The notes under the pieces: model-generated | Database searches by the model: none | Told to the model about the DNA's origin: nothing | The model's input: the letters and a program-made list of their open reading frames with translations, nothing else | Program-made: the position numbers and the translations under genes | Shown here: in pieces, positions 60,740 through 64,000 of the stretch | Position numbering within the stretch: position 1 is the stretch's first letter | Layout of the letters: each line of letters starts with the position of its first letter | NCBI GenBank assembly: GCA_016192145.1 | Contig: JACPUT010000006.1 | Coordinates: forward strand, 248,001-312,000 | DNA length: 64,000 nt | Direction: 5' to 3' | Source: Acidobacteriota bacterium | GTDB taxonomy: Bacteria > Acidobacteriota > Holophagae > Holophagales > Holophagaceae

Positions 60740-60790
60740 CCTTCTGCTTTTCTCCGCGTCCTCCGCGCATCTCCGCGTCCTCCGCGTTCC
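60685..60790. repeat. Hairpin of ACGCGGAG-type words overlapping tmk 3' end
   Basis: The left arm from 60685 (GGAACGCGGAGGGCACGG...) pairs imperfectly with the right arm 60751-60790. Both are repeats of ACGCGGAG(GA). The left arm encodes the last codons of tmk; the right arm ends 18 bases before holB. Confidence 0.88.
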
Positions 60791-60808
60791 TATTGCCCAT
60801 GAACGCCC

Positions 60809-61798
60809 ATGTTTGACCCCCGCATCCAAGGCCACCAGGCCATCCGCGCCAAGCTCCTGGAACGCCTCCAGGCGGGCAAGCTGCCGGGCACGCTGCTGTT
60901 CACGGGGCCCGAGGGCATCGGCAAACGGCGCGTGGCCCTGGAGATGGCCCAGCGGGAGCTCTGCTTCCGCAGGACCGCCTGCGGCGATTGCGAAGGGTGC
61001 CAACTCTTCCACTCGGATCCCCTGCCCATCGAATTGCCCAACCTCCTGCGCATCGCCCCCGAGGGCAAGGCGGGCCTCATCAAGGTGGGCATGATCCGGG
61101 AGGATGACCTGGTGGAGGGCGGCGTCATCAACTGGGCCAGTCTCAGCCCCGCCCTGGGCTGCCACCGTTGGATCCTCATCGAGGACGCCCACCGCCTCAA
61201 CGGGGCCTCGGCGAACATCCTGCTGAAGACATTGGAGGAGCCGCCTCCGGGCACCCGCTTTCTCCTCGTCACCCACCGCCCCGAGGCCGTGCTGCAGACC
61301 ATCCGCAGCCGCGCCCAGCGCATCGCCTTCGCCCCCTTGGCGCCCAAGGAGGCCTGGGCCGTCGCCTCGTCCAAGGGTTGGCACGAGGGTTCCAAACAGC
61401 GGTGGATGGCGCTTTCCGAAGGCACCCTGCGCTACCTGGAGGAGGATGCCTTCCAGCGCGCCCAGGCCCAGTTGGAGGCCTGGATGCTCCTCATGGAAGG
61501 CGGATCGTTTCCCTCCGCTTCGGAACCCCTGCTGCCGGAGAAGGACGCCGAGAAGGCCCAGAACGAGCAGCTGCGCGAAGCGCTGGAAGTGCTGCTGCGC
61601 CTCGTCACCGATGTCGCCCGCGTGCGCAGCGGCAAGGAACCCGCGCTCACCCCCTGGGCGGATCGCCTGCGCAAGCTGGCCGTGAGGCCCCTGGATCTCC
61701 GCGCCCCCCAGGACCTCATCCACGACGCCCTCCGCAATCTGGCCCGCAATCCCAGCGGGGAACCCCTGCTGCGGGAAGTGGCGCTGAGCCTCGTCTAG
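60809..61798 (+). CDS. holB: DNA polymerase III delta' subunit
   Basis: Clamp-loader AAA+ subunit of 329 residues. Walker A is GPEGIGK at 33-39; a zinc-type cluster CGDCEGCQLF follows near 58; LIEDAHRLNGASANILLKTLEEPPPGT is the conserved Walker B/sensor segment. The C-terminus has the clamp-loader collar helices. Start at 60809 lies just beyond the hairpin right arm. Order tmk-holB is typical. Confidence 0.92.
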   Translation: MFDPRIQGHQAIRAKLLERLQAGKLPGTLLFTGPEGIGKRRVALEMAQRELCFRRTACGDCEGCQLFHSDPLPIELPNLLRIAPEGKAGLIKVGMIREDDLVEGGVINWASLSPALGCHRWILIEDAHRLNGASANILLKTLEEPPPGTRFLLVTHRPEAVLQTIRSRAQRIAFAPLAPKEAWAVASSKGWHEGSKQRWMALSEGTLRYLEEDAFQRAQAQLEAWMLLMEGGSFPSASEPLLPEKDAEKAQNEQLREALEVLLRLVTDVARVRSGKEPALTPWADRLRKLAVRPLDLRAPQDLIHDALRNLARNPSGEPLLREVALSLV

Positions 61799-61799
61799 A

Positions 61800-62786
61800 T
61801 CAGATGGCGATGAGCTGGTCCCGCCCGGCCTGCTTGGCCCTGTAGAGGGCCTGGTCGGCGGCGGCCAGCACATCGTCGGGGTGGGTGTGCTCGACCTTCA
61901 GATCCGTGAGCCCCATGCTCGCGGTGAAACCGCGGAGGACGGTTCCATCCGCGAGGGGGAGCTCCAGCTCGCGCACTTGGGCCAACACCCGTTCCAGGCA
62001 GATGCGGGATTCTTCGGCGCCGACGTGGGCGAAGAGCACGCAGAACTCGTCGCCGCCGAAGCGGGCCGCGAGATCCTCCCGGCGCAGGGCGCCGGCCACC
62101 ACCCGCCCGAATGCGTGGATGGCCATGTCGCCGGCCGCGTGACCATGGGCATCGTTGAGCCTCTTCAGGTGATCGAGGTCGCAGAAGGCCACGGACATGG
62201 GATGGCCATGGCGCCGGGCGCTGTGGAAGGCCTTGGTGAGGTTCTCGAGGTAACAGCGGCGGTTGGCGAGCCCCGTGAGGGCGTCGCGGGTGACCTCGGC
62301 CTGCAGGCGCTCCTGGAGGTGTTTCAGGGGGGTGATGTCCACCAGGGAGCAGACCACCCCGCTCAGCTGGCCATCGGCGCCCCGCAGGGGCACGGCGTTG
62401 ACGCTGATCCAGAGCACGGTTTGATCCCCCCGGGGCAGCCCCTGCACCACCTCCAGGCAGGGCCTCCCCGTGCGCAGGGCCACCCGGCTGGGATGCTCCT
62501 CCTCGCTGAAGATGGAACCGTCCTCCTTCAGCGCGTAGAAGTAGCCCGGATCCGCTCCGGTGTGGCCCTGAAGCTCGGCGGCACTTACCCCGAGGATGCG
62601 CTCCGCGGCGGGATTGCATTGGAGGGTGTGACCCTGGGGGTCCATGAAGATGACGCCTTCATGGAGGTTCTCCAGCAGGATTTGGTACTGCATCTCGTCA
62701 AAGGGCGACAGGCGAACCCGGGCCACCGCCTTCCGGATGCGGGCGTGGGCCGCGTGGAGGCTGGACGTGGGGGGAAGGGAGGGCAC
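61800..62786 (-). CDS. PAS-GGDEF diguanylate cyclase
   Basis: A 328-residue cytoplasmic protein. A PAS domain lies at about 35-160 (ILLENLHEGVIFMDPQGHTLQCNPAAERILG) and a GGDEF domain from about 165. The active site is ARFGGDEFCVLF, and RRED five residues before it is an intact inhibitory RxxD site. It converges with holB, two bases apart. Start is a GTG at 62786; an internal ATG at MQYQILLEN is possible. Confidence 0.9.
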   Translation of the reverse strand: MPSLPPTSSLHAAHARIRKAVARVRLSPFDEMQYQILLENLHEGVIFMDPQGHTLQCNPAAERILGVSAAELQGHTGADPGYFYALKEDGSIFSEEEHPSRVALRTGRPCLEVVQGLPRGDQTVLWISVNAVPLRGADGQLSGVVCSLVDITPLKHLQERLQAEVTRDALTGLANRRCYLENLTKAFHSARRHGHPMSVAFCDLDHLKRLNDAHGHAAGDMAIHAFGRVVAGALRREDLAARFGGDEFCVLFAHVGAEESRICLERVLAQVRELELPLADGTVLRGFTASMGLTDLKVEHTHPDDVLAAADQALYRAKQAGRDQLIAI

Positions 62787-62919
62787 GCCAGCCCATCGGC
62801 CTCGGGATCCAAGGGCTTGAATGGCCGGTTCAGCTCAATGCCAGCTGCGATCAGGGTCTTAGGCGGAAGATGCCCGAGGAATCCGATCCAGGTGGGGAAG
62901 GGTGCGGGGCGCCGGGGGT

Positions 62920-64000
62920 TCAGATCCGTGCGGCCAGTTCCGCGCCTTGCCGGATGGCCCGCTTGGCGTCCAGTTCCGAAGCCAACTCCGCGCCGCCGAT
63001 GAGGTGCACGGGGCGGCCGGCGGCTTGAAGGGGTGCGAGCAGCTCGCGGTTGGAGAGCTGGCCGGCGCAGTTCACCACCGTATCCACCTCGAGGCAGCGG
63101 GATTCGTTGGCGCCGGATTCGCGGATCCAGAGTCCAGCGTCGTCCACGCGCTCGTAGGTGATGCCGCTGAGCATCTTCACCTTGAAGGCCTTGAGGCTGG
63201 CCCGGTGGATCCAGCCCGTCGTCTTGCCGAGGCCCCCGCCCATGCGCTCGGACTTGCGCTGGCACATGAAGACCTGGCGCGCGGGCAGGAGCAGTTCCGG
63301 CTTCTCCAGCAGGCCCCCGCGGGTGGAGTGGGTGGGATCCACCCCCCACTCCCGGAGGTAGGCTTCCGTGGAAGGCCCGTGCCCGCCCTGCACGAGGTAC
63401 TCCGCCACGTCGAAGCCGATGCCGCCCGCGCCGATGATGGCCACCTTGGCGCCGGCCTGCCTGCGCCCCAGCAGCAGATCGGGATAGCTCACCACCTTGG
63501 GGTGGTCGATGCCCGGCAGCTCAGGCACCCGGGGGGTGACGCCCGAAGCGAGCACCACCTCGTCGAAGGCCGCGAGGGCCTCCGCGGTGGCGCGGGAATT
63601 CACCCTCACATCCACGCCCGCCACAGCCAGGCGGCGCACGAAGTAACGCAGCGTTTCGAAGAACTCCTCCTTGCCCGGAACCTGCTTGGCGATGTTGAGC
63701 TGGCCGCCCAGTTCCGGCGCGGCTTCGAAGAGGGTCACGGCATGGCCCCGCTCCGCGGCGTGGGCCGCGAAGCTCATGCCCGCGGCGCCACCGCCCACCA
63801 CGGCGAGCTTCTTCGTCACGGCCGCCCTGGGGAAGTTCAGCTCCGTCTCGTAGCAGGCCCGCGGGTTCACGAGGCAGGTGGCGCGCTTCTGTTCGAAGAC
63901 GTGATCGAGGCAGGCCTGGTTGCAGGCGATGCAGGTGTTGATCTCCTCGGCGCGACCGGCCGCCGCCTTCGCCACGAAGTCCGCGTCCGCGAGCAGGGGG
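62920..64000 (-). CDS. fadH: 2,4-dienoyl-CoA reductase (NADPH), C-terminal part
   Basis: The window edge cuts this gene; the frame is open to base 64000. The visible 360 residues start PLLADADFVAKAAAGRAEEINTC, then CIACNQACLDHVF with the 4Fe-4S cysteines (a further one in ATCLVNPRAC). An FAD-binding VVGGGAAGMSFAAHAAERGH and an NADPH-binding IIGAGGIGFDVAEYL follow, as in E. coli FadH. The N-terminal Old Yellow Enzyme barrel lies outside. It acts in oxidation of unsaturated fatty acids, consistent with ETF-QO nearby. Confidence 0.92.
   Translation of the reverse strand, partial: PLLADADFVAKAAAGRAEEINTCIACNQACLDHVFEQKRATCLVNPRACYETELNFPRAAVTKKLAVVGGGAAGMSFAAHAAERGHAVTLFEAAPELGGQLNIAKQVPGKEEFFETLRYFVRRLAVAGVDVRVNSRATAEALAAFDEVVLASGVTPRVPELPGIDHPKVVSYPDLLLGRRQAGAKVAIIGAGGIGFDVAEYLVQGGHGPSTEAYLREWGVDPTHSTRGGLLEKPELLLPARQVFMCQRKSERMGGGLGKTTGWIHRASLKAFKVKMLSGITYERVDDAGLWIRESGANESRCLEVDTVVNCAGQLSNRELLAPLQAAGRPVHLIGGAELASELDAKRAIRQGAELAARI

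Overview
This is a GC-rich chromosomal window from a Gram-negative bacterium. Envelope genes support that: a TonB-dependent receptor, heptose kinase (rfaE1), an LpxH-like phosphohydrolase, lipoproteins and murA. Together with DUF4382/DUF4136 lipoproteins, a Ser/Thr kinase, many c-di-GMP proteins and ETF-quinone oxidoreductase, the content suggests an Acidobacteriota member, perhaps class Holophagae (Geothrix-like). That placement is an inference from gene content; no rRNA gene is present.

Layout. 0-3 kb: 3' part of glnS, an archaeal-style ERCC4/HhH nuclease and a PBP7-type peptidase. 3.1-10.6 kb: the membrane half of respiratory complex I (nuoHIJKLMN) without nuoA-G. 10.8-20.9 kb: a MacAB-like adaptor and permease without an ATPase gene, an MFS exporter, a PilZ-REC-REC protein, tpx, a DUF4136 lipoprotein, a VanZ-LpxH fusion, an M20 hydrolase and a VOC protein. 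21-28.3 kb: YcaQ-like glycosylase, ABC-F ATPase, P1 peptidase, ATP-grasp enzyme and several unknowns. 28.5-30.1 kb: accessory-looking patch with a shortened RhuM gene, tRNA-Glu and tRNA-Gln, and an inverted partial copy of the tRNA-Glu 3' end. 30.1-35.3 kb: two unknown proteins, two tandem FHA-GGDEF proteins and a Ser/Thr kinase. 35.5-40.6 kb: an adenylation-domain remnant, a DUF4382 lipoprotein, a methyltransferase coupled to prs. 41-47.7 kb: an orphan response regulator divergent from a hybrid kinase / YfiR / TonB-receptor operon. 47.7-64 kb: murA, a GT2-TPR protein, a compact signal peptidase / MauE / rhodanese / QueD-like operon, mgsA, ETF-QO, PilZ, a TetR divergon, a Trm112-like protein with rfaE1, tmk, holB, PAS-GGDEF and the 3' part of fadH.

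The most striking non-coding signal is a set of at least nine intergenic hairpins. Each is built from short-period (about 8-11 nt) near-tandem words on one strand followed by their reverse complement. The word differs from locus to locus while the architecture is conserved. In one case (tmk) the gene's last codons lie inside a hairpin arm. The window also holds two copies of a 312/313-bp structured repeat, a 267-bp element with 30-bp terminal inverted repeats and no transposase, and a nested multi-stem palindrome.

Functionally, complex I subunits and ETF-QO both feed the quinone pool. Three GGDEF proteins and two PilZ proteins imply c-di-GMP signalling, and the YfiR/receptor/kinase cluster is probably a surface-sensing or nutrient-sensing module.
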